Assembly (NCBI RefSeq): GCF_007860175.1
Contig: NZ_SJPX01000004.1
Coordinates: 779,681-843,680 of the forward strand
Reading direction: 5' to 3'
Source of the DNA: Rubripirellula reticaptiva
GTDB taxonomy: Bacteria > Planctomycetota > Planctomycetia > Pirellulales > Pirellulaceae
Length of the DNA stretch: 64,000 nucleotides
Under the pieces are notes generated by a model, which worked only from the letters and a program-made list of their open reading frames with translations, had not been told where the DNA came from and searched no databases. Shown in pieces: positions 25,827-34,153 of the stretch (positions within the stretch are counted from its first letter, which is position 1; every line of letters starts with the position of its first letter). The translations under genes were made by a program, and so were the position numbers.

Positions 25827-26177
25827 TCAGTCTTTCTTCGCGTGCTGTGCTCGTGCCGGGGCGATTTTGCCGAGGCTGTTGCCAGACTTCTTTGCGTATC
25901 GTTCTTTGCTGCCGTCGGCGAGGAATCGTACACCAACGCGTGTCTTTCCGCCATCCTTTGGGTCCACCAACATCACGTTGCTGGCTGCAATTGGCATTTC
26001 TTTGTTTAGACGGCCACCCTGAGGGTTCTTTTGGCTGCGACGAACGTGCTTCCACACCTTGCCAGCTCCCTCGACAACCAACTTGTTGGCTGTGCGATCG
26101 ATCTTCAAGATCTTACCGCGATGCCCTTTGTCGGCACCGGCGATCACTTCGACTTCGTCGTCAACACGGAAATTCAT
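25827..26177 (-). CDS. rplX: 50S ribosomal protein L24
   Basis: The 116-residue protein has the KOW motif near its N-terminus (DDEVEVIAGADKGHRGKILKIDRT) and LVVEGAGKVWKHVRRSQKNPQGG, with KDGGKTRVGVRFLADGSKERYAKKSG later. L24 starts 50S assembly. Its C-terminal basic tail makes it slightly longer than E. coli L24 (104). The ATG is preceded not by a Shine-Dalgarno site but by a run of ACCTGAA-type heptads (26184-26217). Confidence 0.97.
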   Translation of the reverse strand: MNFRVDDEVEVIAGADKGHRGKILKIDRTANKLVVEGAGKVWKHVRRSQKNPQGGRLNKEMPIAASNVMLVDPKDGGKTRVGVRFLADGSKERYAKKSGNSLGKIAPARAQHAKKD

Positions 26178-26183
26178 GGCGGG

Positions 26184-26217
26184 TAGGTTTTAGGTAACAG
26201 GTTTCAGGTTTCAGGAT
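26184..26217 (-). repeat. ACCTGAA-type heptad array before rplX
   Basis: Read on the minus strand, three or four degenerate seven-base units (CCTGAAACCTGAAACCTG, then TTACCTAAAACC) end about seven bases before the rplX start codon. It fills the position where a ribosome-binding site would be expected. Confidence 0.75.
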
Positions 26218-26299
26218 TTAAAGCGGTGATGAGCTTGGCGACACCAGTGAGCAAAAACAAAACTTGTTCCCTCTCACCTGTACGCTGTTGCCTCTCCTC

Positions 26300-26668
26300 T
26301 TAGACCACTTCGTTGGCAAGCGAAACGATCTTCATGAAGCTACGATCTCGCAATTCGCGAGCAACCGCACCGAAGATCCGCGTTCCGCGGGGGCCTTTGT
26401 CTTTGTCGATCAAAACGACTGCATTGCTGTCGAATTTGATGTAACTTCCGTCTGGACGGCGGGTTGGCTGTTTTGTGCGAACGATCACCGCTCGAACGAT
26501 CGCCTTTTTCTTGACTTCGCTGCCCGGAATAACGCTCTTAACGCTACACACGATGATGTCACCTAAGCCAGCCACTCGGCGGCGGCTGCCACCAAGGACC
26601 TTGATGCACATCACTTGGCGGGCGCCAGTGTTGTCAGCTACGTCGAGTCGGGTTTCTTGTTGAATCAT
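26300..26668 (-). CDS. rplN: 50S ribosomal protein L14
   Basis: The 122-residue protein starts [28 protein letters not shown] and contains [38 protein letters not shown] and the end [12 protein letters not shown], an exact match in layout to L14, which contacts 16S at bridge B8. A long near-perfect palindrome separates it from rpsQ upstream. Confidence 0.98.
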   Translation of the reverse strand: MIQQETRLDVADNTGARQVMCIKVLGGSRRRVAGLGDIIVCSVKSVIPGSEVKKKAIVRAVIVRTKQPTRRPDGSYIKFDSNAVVLIDKDKGPRGTRIFGAVARELRDRSFMKIVSLANEVV

Positions 26669-26705
26669 TTTCGTTTGTCTTGTTTGATCTTTTCTAGCGG
26701 CCTTC

Positions 26706-26760
26706 GTAGGCCAGGACTCACCCTGGCAACTTCAATGTGCCAGGGCAAGTCCTGGCCTAC
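26706..26760. repeat. REP-like palindrome between rpsQ and rplN
   Basis: The 23-base left arm (26706-26728, starting GTAGGCCAGGACTCACCCTG) is the reverse complement of the right arm (26738-26760, ending GTCCTGGCCTAC) apart from two positions. The spacer is nine bases. The arms share the CCAGG core with the palindrome at 49901-49970, which suggests a dispersed family. It lies inside the operon and could form a hairpin in the transcript. Confidence 0.8.
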
Positions 26761-26767
26761 TTCAGCA

Positions 26768-27103
26768 TTATGCTTCGCTCGATTCTTCGCCACCGGCAGC
26801 GGCAACGGCTTCAAGTTCAGCTTGCTTACGAGCAGCACGCAGTGCAGCAACGTCAACTTCGGTGCTCTTTTCAAGCACACGAACCAAACGCCATCGCTTC
26901 AGCTTCGACAATGGCTCGGATTCGATGATCTCCACGCGATCACCCGTTCCGGACTCGTTGTTCTCGTCATGGACGTGGCAAACGGTACGGCGACGAATGT
27001 ATTTTTTGTACTTCGGGTGCTTGACCAAACGGGCAATTTCGACACGACGAGTTTTACTCATCTTGTCACTGGTCACGATTCCGGAGACGACGCGCTTGGG
27101 CAT
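26768..27103 (-). CDS. rpsQ: 30S ribosomal protein S17 with a C-terminal extension
   Basis: The 111-residue protein contains the S17 core: [70 protein letters not shown]. coli S17 has 84 residues. The extra C-terminal part ([27 protein letters not shown]) is Ala/Glu-rich and probably a surface helix. The gene lies between rpmC and rplN as usual. Confidence 0.97.
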   Translation of the reverse strand: MPKRVVSGIVTSDKMSKTRRVEIARLVKHPKYKKYIRRRTVCHVHDENNESGTGDRVEIIESEPLSKLKRWRLVRVLEKSTEVDVAALRAARKQAELEAVAAAGGEESSEA

Positions 27104-27162
27104 GGAACTTCTGTCCGAGGTTTCTTAGTCTGGTGTTTCTTTGTCTAGCAGCGGTTCTGCTA

Positions 27163-27366
27163 CTACTTGGCGGTTGCCGTTTGACGTTGCGTTTGAATCG
27201 TTTTGATCCGGGCAATCGTGCGACGGTTTTTCATGATCTCGCTGGGCGTGTTTAGACGCTCAGACTGCGACTGGAATCGCAAGCGGAACAGCGTTTGAGC
27301 TGCCTCTTTCGAGGTTGCTTCCAACTGCTCGTCACTCATCTCGCGAAGTTCAGTGATGTTGCTCAT
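27163..27366 (-). CDS. rpmC: 50S ribosomal protein L29
   Basis: The 67-residue protein has the two-helix layout of L29: MSNITELREMSDEQLEATSKEAAQTLFRLRFQ, then NTPSEIMKNRRTIARIKTIQTQR. The fit to the RFQ...RxxRRxIARIxT pattern is good. It lies at the exit tunnel and binds SRP and trigger factor next to L23. Heptad-type repeats precede its start. Confidence 0.97.
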   Translation of the reverse strand: MSNITELREMSDEQLEATSKEAAQTLFRLRFQSQSERLNTPSEIMKNRRTIARIKTIQTQRQTATAK

Positions 27367-27379
27367 GGCAGGGTTATAT

Positions 27380-27405
27380 CAGTTTGCAGGTGTCAGGTTT
27401 GCAGG
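27380..27405 (-). repeat. ACCTG-type heptad array before rpmC
   Basis: On the minus strand the units read CCTGCAAACCTGACACCTGC, ending about 14 bases before the rpmC start. A copy in the opposite orientation (ACCTGTTACCT, 27464-27474 on the plus strand) lies near the rplP end, so the whole intergenic stretch could fold back on itself. Confidence 0.65.
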
Positions 27406-27480
27406 AAATAAATGACAGGCACGGTGGGGATCGGCCGGTTTGACCGTAAAGCAGATCCCAAATACCTGTTACCTATCTCG

Positions 27481-28546
<1,066 letters not shown>

Positions 28547-28588
28547 GAGGGACTCGTTGTCTTCTTAAGGGATTCGTTTGCGGTTAAA

Positions 28589-28948
28589 TCAGACTTCGTC
28601 AATCGGCGTCACAGCGACGCGAATGTGACTGCTTCGTTTCTTGATCATGAACGCGGTGCCTCGAGCACGCGGTCGAATACGCTTGAACATCGGTCCCGCG
28701 TCAACGCAAACTTCCGTTAGCACCAGTTCTTCGATGCGGTGACTTCGGCCGTTGTTTTGATCAGGGTCTTGAGCGTTGCCCACCGCACTTTGGATGACCT
28801 TTTCCAGCATGCGAGCGCCACGTTGCGGTTGATACTTCAGCGTATCAAGTGCTTCGTCAGCGTACATGCCACGGACCAGGTCGGCCACTAGGCGAATTTT
28901 TTGGGCGCTCATGCGAGCGCCTTTGTGTGATGCTTTGTAAGTTGCCAT
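28589..28948 (-). CDS. rplV: 50S ribosomal protein L22
   Basis: The 119-residue protein has ATYKASHKGARMSAQKIRLVADLVRGM, ALDTLKYQPQRGARMLEKVIQSAVGNA and the tunnel-loop segment VDAGPMFKRIRPRARGTAFMIKKRSSHI. All fit L22, whose hairpin lines the exit tunnel. It precedes rpsC and follows rpsS. Confidence 0.98.
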   Translation of the reverse strand: MATYKASHKGARMSAQKIRLVADLVRGMYADEALDTLKYQPQRGARMLEKVIQSAVGNAQDPDQNNGRSHRIEELVLTEVCVDAGPMFKRIRPRARGTAFMIKKRSSHIRVAVTPIDEV

Positions 28949-28965
28949 TTTCTTTGACGCAAGAA

Positions 28966-29238
28966 TTACTTCTTGCCTCCCTTGCCGCTGTGTCCCTTGA
29001 AGGTCCGCGTTGGAGCGAACTCACCAAGTTTGTGGCCAACCATGTCTTCGCTCACCAAAACTTTGATGTGCTTACGACCGTCGTGGACCATGAAAGTCTT
29101 GTTGATGAACTCGGGCACAATCGTGCAAGCACGCGCCCAAGTTTTAATCGGTTCGGTTCCGCCGCCCTCGATCTGTTTCTGCACTTTAAAGAACAGTTTT
29201 GGATCGACGTACGGGCCTTTTTTAAGACTACGACTCAT
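28966..29238 (-). CDS. rpsS: 30S ribosomal protein S19
   Basis: The 90-residue protein starts [19 protein letters not shown] and contains [48 protein letters not shown], the S19 signature region. It sits in the 30S head with S13. The start is preceded by a clear array of ACCTGAA units. Confidence 0.98.
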   Translation of the reverse strand: MSRSLKKGPYVDPKLFFKVQKQIEGGGTEPIKTWARACTIVPEFINKTFMVHDGRKHIKVLVSEDMVGHKLGEFAPTRTFKGHSGKGGKK

Positions 29239-29243
29239 GACGG

Positions 29244-29278
29244 ATAGGTTTCAGGTTTCAGGATTCAGTTGACAGGTT
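29244..29278 (-). repeat. ACCTGAA-type heptad array before rpsS
   Basis: On the minus strand the run contains CCTGAAACCTGAAACCTATC, ending about five bases before the rpsS ATG; a further ACCTGTCAACTGAAT unit lies upstream. No purine-rich Shine-Dalgarno site is visible. Confidence 0.78.
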
Positions 29279-29298
29279 TTTAGCGAGCTGTTTACGGC

Positions 29299-30156
29299 TT
29301 AGTGCAGCTTAAGCTGGCCATAGCGACGGCTCTTGCGTCGACGCACGATCGAGCTATTGCTTGCCTTGCGTCGTTGACGCGTCGAGCCGCCCTTAGCGCT
29401 CTTGCCCTGCGGGCTAACTGGGTGACGGCCACCCTTGGTTCGGCCTTCACCACCACCGTGCGGGTGGTCGATCGGGTTCATGGTGGTACCGCGAACGTGA
29501 GGACGACGGCCGAGCCAACGGGCACGACCAGCCTTACCCAAACGAACCTTCATGTGTTCTGTGTTGCCGACCTGTCCGATGGTCGCGCGGCAGGTGCTTG
29601 GCACGCGGCGAATTTCGCCACTTGGAAGCGATAGTTGGGCCCAGTCGGCTTCGCGAGCCATCAACGTGGCGTACGTTCCGGCCGAGCGACACATCACTGC
29701 CCCGCGACCTGCACGCAACTCGATGCAGCAAACACTGGTGCCAAGCGGAATATTTTTCAGCGGCAAGCTGTTGCCAACGGTTGGCGGTGCCTCCGGCCCA
29801 TTTTGGACCTTGTCGCCGGCTTTCATGCCAGCGGGAGCAACCACGTAAACCTTCTCGCCGTCGGTGTACTTCAGCAACGCAATCCGAGCCGAGCGGTTCG
29901 GGTCGTATTGCACCGAATCGACACTCGCGACGACACCGTCTTTGGCCCGTCGGAAATCGACCACACGATACATCTGCTTGTGTCCGCCACCACGGTGGCG
30001 AGCAGTGATCTTGCCTTGGTTGTTGCGGCCACCAGTTTTCTTTTGCCGTTTCAGCAGTGACCGTTCGGGCTTGTAGCCCTTGGTCAAATCAGCAAAGTCG
30101 CTGACCGACGCATTTCTGCGTCCGGCGCTGGTCGGCTTGTAGATTCGAATGCCCAT
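29299..30156 (-). CDS. rplB: 50S ribosomal protein L2
   Basis: The 285-residue protein starts [21 protein letters not shown] and contains [21 protein letters not shown] and the peptidyl-transferase-side loop [32 protein letters not shown], in which the conserved histidine of PHGGGEG is present. Length is normal for L2 (273 in E. coli). Confidence 0.98.
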   Translation of the reverse strand: MGIRIYKPTSAGRRNASVSDFADLTKGYKPERSLLKRQKKTGGRNNQGKITARHRGGGHKQMYRVVDFRRAKDGVVASVDSVQYDPNRSARIALLKYTDGEKVYVVAPAGMKAGDKVQNGPEAPPTVGNSLPLKNIPLGTSVCCIELRAGRGAVMCRSAGTYATLMAREADWAQLSLPSGEIRRVPSTCRATIGQVGNTEHMKVRLGKAGRARWLGRRPHVRGTTMNPIDHPHGGGEGRTKGGRHPVSPQGKSAKGGSTRQRRKASNSSIVRRRKSRRYGQLKLH

Positions 30157-30170
30157 TTTGGCAGATCTCA

Positions 30171-30190
30171 GATGTCAGGTATCAGGTTTT
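30171..30190 (-). repeat. ACCTGA-type heptad array before rplB
   Basis: On the minus strand the leader contains AAACCTGATACCTGACATCT, a degenerate form of the heptad arrays seen before rpsS, rplX and rpmC. It ends about 15 bases before the rplB start. Confidence 0.65.
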
Positions 30191-30220
30191 GGAAAGAAAC
30201 GGTGCAGCGTGTCTTAAAGA

Positions 30221-30553
30221 CTAGAAGAAGTCGATTCGATGATCTTCGTGCAGTTGCACGATTGCCTTCTTCCAGTCGGCGGTGCGACCGTATCGCATTT
30301 TGTAACGTCGCATCTTGCCCTTGCGGGTTTGAGTGCGAACCTTTTTCACTTTGACACTGAACAGTTCTTCGACCGCTGACTTGACGTCCAGCTTGGTGGC
30401 GTCGCGGTGAATTTGAAAAGCGTACTGGTTGTTTCGCGAGGCGCGGTGAACACCCTTTTCAGTGACCAGTGGACGCAGCAATACTTGATGCGATTCCAAC
30501 TGAACACCTGGAGAGGGTTCGGCAACTTCGGCGGTTGTGTTGTCTTGAGTCAT
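30221..30553 (-). CDS. rplW: 50S ribosomal protein L23
   Basis: The 110-residue protein has the L23 pattern: HQVLLRPLVTEKGVHRASRNNQYAFQIHRDATKLDVKSAVEELFSVKVKKVRTQTRKGK. An N-terminal extension of about 15 residues (MTQDNTTAEVAEPSPG) precedes it. L23 is the main docking site for nascent-chain factors at the tunnel exit. Confidence 0.97.
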   Translation of the reverse strand: MTQDNTTAEVAEPSPGVQLESHQVLLRPLVTEKGVHRASRNNQYAFQIHRDATKLDVKSAVEELFSVKVKKVRTQTRKGKMRRYKMRYGRTADWKKAIVQLHEDHRIDFF

Positions 30554-30577
30554 CGTTTTCTACTTCGCTTGTTGGTT

Positions 30578-31234
30578 TCAGTTCGCCGAGGTTTCGTGAA
30601 CATTCGCGCTGAAGCTGCCGTCTTTGATTTGGTCTAGTGCTTCCCGCGTGATCAACATTCGCTTCGGCTTCAGCACCGACAACGCGTTCAATTCGCGGAC
30701 TGGTTGAATCGCAACCCCAGTGATGTTGCGACCGCTCTTGTAGACCATAGGGTCGGTTGCTCCGGTCGCGACTAGGGTGGTCACGTTTTCCAGACCAAGT
30801 GCCTTCAATACGCCAGCCATCTTCTTGGTCGCAGGTGCATCGAAACTAAGCTTGTCGATTACAACGATTTCACCGTCATCGATTTTGGATCGAATCGCCA
30901 TGCGAGTCGCCAATCGCAACGCCTTTTTGTTGAGGCGGTAGCTGTAATCGCGTGGCTTGATCGTGCGAGCAACACCACCACCGACTCGGACTGGCGAGCG
31001 ACGACTACCGGCCCGTGCGTTGCCGGTGCCTTTTTGGCGGTACATCTTCTTGGTCGTTCCGGAAACCTGCCCACGGGTTCGCGTATTGTGCGATCCTTGG
31101 CGTTGGTTTGCTTGATACATAACCACGGCGTCGTGCAGCAGTTGCTTGTTGACGCGGTTTGCGAGCTGTTCGGTGTCGATTTCGTACTTGCCGACTTCGC
31201 TACCGGTTTCGCTGTAGACAGTTAATGATGCCAC
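30578..31234 (-). CDS. rplD: 50S ribosomal protein L4
   Basis: The 218-residue protein has VNKQLLHDAVVMYQANQRQGSHNTRTRGQVSGTTKKMYRQKGTGNARAGSRRSPVRVGGG, the L4 tunnel loop, then KKALRLATRMAIRSK and VRELNALSVLKPKRMLITREAL. In E. coli L4 represses its own operon through the S10 leader; the foldable leader found before rpsJ here could serve the same purpose, which is inference. Confidence 0.98.
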   Translation of the reverse strand: MASLTVYSETGSEVGKYEIDTEQLANRVNKQLLHDAVVMYQANQRQGSHNTRTRGQVSGTTKKMYRQKGTGNARAGSRRSPVRVGGGVARTIKPRDYSYRLNKKALRLATRMAIRSKIDDGEIVVIDKLSFDAPATKKMAGVLKALGLENVTTLVATGATDPMVYKSGRNITGVAIQPVRELNALSVLKPKRMLITREALDQIKDGSFSANVHETSAN

Positions 31235-31238
31235 TGGA

Positions 31239-31925
31239 TTAGCCTACCTTGTTCGTTTCGGAGATCGTTACAAATCCACCGTTAGGGCCGGGAACAGCAC
31301 CGCGGACGAGAATCAAGTTGTTCTCGGCATCGACGCGAACCAATTCCAGGTTGCGAGAGGTTGTCTTGGCGTTGCCGTATTGGCCAGCCATTCGCTTGCC
31401 CTTGAACACGCGGCTCGGGTAAGCACTCATGCCGGTACCACCAGCGTGTCGGTGACACTTCTTTACACCGTGCGAAGCTCGTTGGCCGGCGAAATTGTGT
31501 CGTTTCATGACACCTGCGAAGCCGCGACCTTTGCTGGTGCCGGTCACGTCGACTTTTTTGACTTCGGCGAACTGGTCGACCGTAACGACCGCGCCCACTG
31601 CCAGTTCGGTGTTGCCACGGAACTCACGAACGAATCGCTGCGGTTCGCAGTCGGCCTTGGCTGAAATTTCAACGCCAGCGGACGATCGCTTCTTGGACCG
31701 CTTGCTTTCTAGCTTGGCGACGTGGCCGCGTTCTGAACGCTTTGCCAAGCGACGTGGCTTGTCTTCGAAACCTAACTGAACGGCTTGATAGCCATCGCGA
31801 TCTTGACTGCGGACCTGCAGTACATGACAGGGACCGGCCTGAATCACGGTCACGGGGACTGCCCGGCCGTCTTCCAAGTAGATCTGAGTCATCCCGACTT
31901 TGCGGCCGAGGATTGATGGTGACAT
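31239..31925 (-). CDS. rplC: 50S ribosomal protein L3
   Basis: The 228-residue protein has the L3 start [33 protein letters not shown] and the peptidyl-transferase-side segment [34 protein letters not shown]. Length is slightly above E. coli L3 (209). The 289-base gap between rpsJ and this gene is unusually long for the operon and holds a hairpin just before the start codon. Confidence 0.98.
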   Translation of the reverse strand: MSPSILGRKVGMTQIYLEDGRAVPVTVIQAGPCHVLQVRSQDRDGYQAVQLGFEDKPRRLAKRSERGHVAKLESKRSKKRSSAGVEISAKADCEPQRFVREFRGNTELAVGAVVTVDQFAEVKKVDVTGTSKGRGFAGVMKRHNFAGQRASHGVKKCHRHAGGTGMSAYPSRVFKGKRMAGQYGNAKTTSRNLELVRVDAENNLILVRGAVPGPNGGFVTISETNKVG

Positions 31926-32214
31926 AGCTTCTCTTCGCTCCGGTTTTGCGGAGCGTCCGTCGTTCGTGTTGATTCCAAAGATTGCCCTAGTCGAACTTTC
32001 GATTAACTGGCGATCGTGCCGAAGTCGTTAGATTGCCGTCCTGAACGGACAGACAGTCGAACTGCCAAGGAGACCACCGCAAACCGAAGTTGTCGACCAG
32101 GCTTCCGTTCATCCGGAAACCACTCGTGAAGTAACTTCGCGTTGGTGTCGACTGTCCTGCGTTGCCAGGGCGGCAATGCCAAACAGCCGGTACAAAAAAC
32201 TTACCAGCCTAAAA
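31926..32214 (-). other. Long structured intergenic region between rpsJ and rplC
   Basis: This 289-base stretch has no credible gene. Besides the hairpin at 31936-31955, GACAGTCGA (32052-32060) is complementary to TCGACTGTC (32148-32156), and a TTCCG/CGGAA hairpin lies between them. Other genes of the operon are separated by far less. It may be a regulatory RNA element or hold a second promoter. Confidence 0.55.
31936..31955 (-). promoter_or_regulatory. Hairpin directly upstream of the rplC start
   Basis: On the minus strand CGCTCCG and CGGAGCG pair perfectly around the loop CAAAAC. The second arm contains CGGAG, the best Shine-Dalgarno candidate for rplC, and ends ten bases before its ATG. 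Folding would hide it, so the hairpin could control L3 translation. This role is inferred. Confidence 0.6.
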
Positions 32215-32541
32215 CTACCGAGCAGACGCCTTGATTTTGATGTCCACTCCAGCCGGCAGGCTTAACTTATTTAGCGCTTCGATCGTCTTGGCTGTCGCCT
32301 GGACGATATCGATCAATCGTTTGTGTGTTCGAATCTCGTACTGTTGGCGAGACTTCTTGTTTACAAAAGGACCCGACAGGACCGTGTATCGCTCGATGCG
32401 AGTTGGCAACGGAATCGGGCCGTGAACCTCACTGTGGGTTCGCTTCACCGTGTCGACGATTTCTTGTGCACTCTGATCCAGGACGGCGTGATCGTACGCT
32501 TCCATACGGATCCGGATGACTTCGCTTGCTCCAGCAGACAC
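32215..32541 (-). CDS. rpsJ: 30S ribosomal protein S10
   Basis: The 108-residue protein starts at GTG 32541 ([18 protein letters not shown]) and contains [38 protein letters not shown], the S10 signature. It is also known as NusE for its transcription antitermination role. It is the first gene of the operon; fusA, tufA and rpsL, often found upstream, are not here. A promoter and a foldable leader lie upstream. Confidence 0.98.
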   Translation of the reverse strand: MSAGASEVIRIRMEAYDHAVLDQSAQEIVDTVKRTHSEVHGPIPLPTRIERYTVLSGPFVNKKSRQQYEIRTHKRLIDIVQATAKTIEALNKLSLPAGVDIKIKASAR

Positions 32542-32583
32542 TGATGGATGACCGGTATAAATGAGGTTGTAAACTTAAATCCA

Positions 32584-32665
32584 CTAGCGACAGAATTGGC
32601 GGCTGTGAGTTGAACCTCACTGGCATCCGGCCCGAATCGCTAGCTCTGGCGAGCCAATCTCGCCA
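32584..32665 (-). promoter_or_regulatory. Structured 5' leader of the S10 operon
   Basis: In the roughly 130-base leader, CTAGCGA (32584-32590) pairs with TCGCTAG (32637-32643), enclosing a GTGAG/CTCAC hairpin (32605-32620). A third hairpin, TGGCGAG/CTCGCCA with a five-base loop, lies at 32647-32665. This branched layout suits an autoregulatory leader, as E. coli uses for L4 control, but the sequence is not that of E. coli. Confidence 0.55.
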
Positions 32666-32678
32666 TGGGAGAGCGGAA

Positions 32679-32707
32679 AATGTACGGTCGGTTGCTAAAT
32701 GCGTCAA
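32679..32707 (-). promoter_or_regulatory. Sigma-70-type promoter for the S10 operon
   Basis: On the minus strand TTGACG (plus-strand 32702-32707) is followed after 17 bases by TACATT (32679-32684). The -35 box matches five of six consensus bases and the -10 box four of six. Transcription would start near 32672, about 130 bases before rpsJ. Confidence 0.65.
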
Positions 32708-32773
32708 CGGCTGTTCGGCTTTTGGTAAGAAAAGTTTTCGAATCAGTTCAGATACTTAGATGCGGCGGGGTAA

Positions 32774-33217
32774 ATGACGGGGAATAGCGAGTTTGGCGGG
32801 GCGGTTTCGTCGTGGCCTTGGCGGGTTGTGATGATGGGGACGGCAGCAATTCCGCTGGGATTGTTGGTGGTCGCGGCGATGTTGACACCCGATCTGGACG
32901 GTTTGGGGACTCATCAGCAGCTGGGTTTGCCCCCATGCTCGATGCGAATGCTGTTTGGGATTCGATGTCCCGCGTGTGGAATGACCACGTCTTGGTCGCA
33001 TTTCACGCGTGGGCAGTGGCCGAGCAGCTTGCAAAGTAATGTTGCGGGGTTTTTGTTGGCGGGGTTGGCGGTTGCCTTCTCTCCGTTTGCAATCCGGGCG
33101 GCCTATTCCGGGAAAATGCCGCCTTGGACGGCCCAGAAGTATGCGACGATCGCGCTGGTGGCGATCGGCATTGTTGCAGCCACCGAATGGCTTGCCCGCT
33201 TGGCCCTGGATTCCTAG
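32774..33217 (+). CDS. DUF2752 family membrane protein
   Basis: The 147-residue protein has three membrane segments (about 18-35, 85-105, 120-140). The DUF2752 signature is visible as LPPCSMRMLFGIRCPACGMTTSWSHFTRGQW, with the paired cysteines of the CPACGMT segment. The family has no established function. It diverges from the S10 operon; the shared region upstream holds the rpsJ promoter. It is preceded by GGGG as a weak binding site. Confidence 0.82.
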   Translation: MTGNSEFGGAVSSWPWRVVMMGTAAIPLGLLVVAAMLTPDLDGLGTHQQLGLPPCSMRMLFGIRCPACGMTTSWSHFTRGQWPSSLQSNVAGFLLAGLAVAFSPFAIRAAYSGKMPPWTAQKYATIALVAIGIVAATEWLARLALDS

Positions 33218-33354
33218 ATGGCAAACCAAGCTTCGCCGACCTAGTGTCGCTGGCTGGCTTGTTGCAGCCTCGCCGGCTTTTTTGAAATCAGTGTGGCGAT
33301 GATTGGCGATTACTTCGTATGACGCGAAGTGAATACTCACTTTGAGCCGGATCC

Positions 33355-34059
33355 ATGGAAGGAAATGTCGCAATGACGACTGCCAGCACTCAATTTACTG
33401 TCCTCGCTCGTCGCCGATTCTTTCAGGCTGCTGCCTTGGCTTCGGTCGGAGCCGTTTCGTTGGTTCAAACCGGATGCTTGGGATTGGCGTCGAATTTGAT
33501 GCACGCCGTCGGGATGGACATGATCCCGGCCGAATACGAGGGGTTCGAAGGATCGACCGTGGCGATCATCACGTTGACCGACAGCAGCCAATACTCCAAC
33601 GACGTGGCGGCTCGAGATCTGAGTCGCCGGGTCGGCGAAGTTTTCATGAAGAAGGTCAAAAAATGCCAGCTTGTCCGCGAGGACTTGGTCGAGCAGTGGC
33701 GTGACGAACACGGCATGGACTCGGTTGACTACCAGGCAATTGGAAAAGGCGTTGAGGCTGAGAAGGTCTTGGTGATTGACATGCATGACCTGAGGCTTCG
33801 TGACGGTGCAACGTTGTATCGCGGTCGCGCCGATGTTTCGCTAAGAGTGTTTGATGTTGAAACAGGCAACCTGGTGTACTCGAAATCGATGGACGAATAC
33901 ATGTACCCCACCTCCACCGGCCAGCACACGAGCGAGACCACCGAAACCAGGTTTCGGAAGCTGTATCTGAGCATGCTGGCTAACGAAATTGGCCGCTCTT
34001 TTCATCCCTACGATCTGAACGAGCGAATCGCGATCGATAGCAAAATCGCTAGTCAGTAA
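33355..34059 (+). CDS. Putative lipoprotein with twin-arginine-type signal
   Basis: The product has 234 residues, or 228 from ATG 33373, which has AAGGA ten bases upstream. The N-terminus holds RRRFFQAAALASVGAVSLVQTGC: consecutive arginines, a hydrophobic core and a cysteine in a lipobox-like position. The mature part starts with TVAIITLTDSSQYSNDVAARDLSRRVGEVF and includes VEAEKVLVIDMHDLRLRD and GRADVSLRVFDVETGNLVYSKSM. This alternation resembles the CsgG/LpoB-type fold, in which such proteins sit under the outer membrane, but the assignment is tentative. It is a single gene facing the DUF1111 gene. Confidence 0.65.
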   Translation: MEGNVAMTTASTQFTVLARRRFFQAAALASVGAVSLVQTGCLGLASNLMHAVGMDMIPAEYEGFEGSTVAIITLTDSSQYSNDVAARDLSRRVGEVFMKKVKKCQLVREDLVEQWRDEHGMDSVDYQAIGKGVEAEKVLVIDMHDLRLRDGATLYRGRADVSLRVFDVETGNLVYSKSMDEYMYPTSTGQHTSETTETRFRKLYLSMLANEIGRSFHPYDLNERIAIDSKIASQ

Positions 34060-34153
34060 GTAGCGCCCTGGGGCGATGTCATCATGTTTCGCCTCGCTGG
34101 ATTGCACCGGAATGCACCGGAGTTTTACGGTGCACGTTATGGAGGTGGCGTTA

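Noticed and set aside
32756..33373. A 205-residue minus-strand frame upstream of the S10 operon
   Set aside because: It is antisense to the DUF2752 gene, whose CPACGMT signature supports the plus strand.
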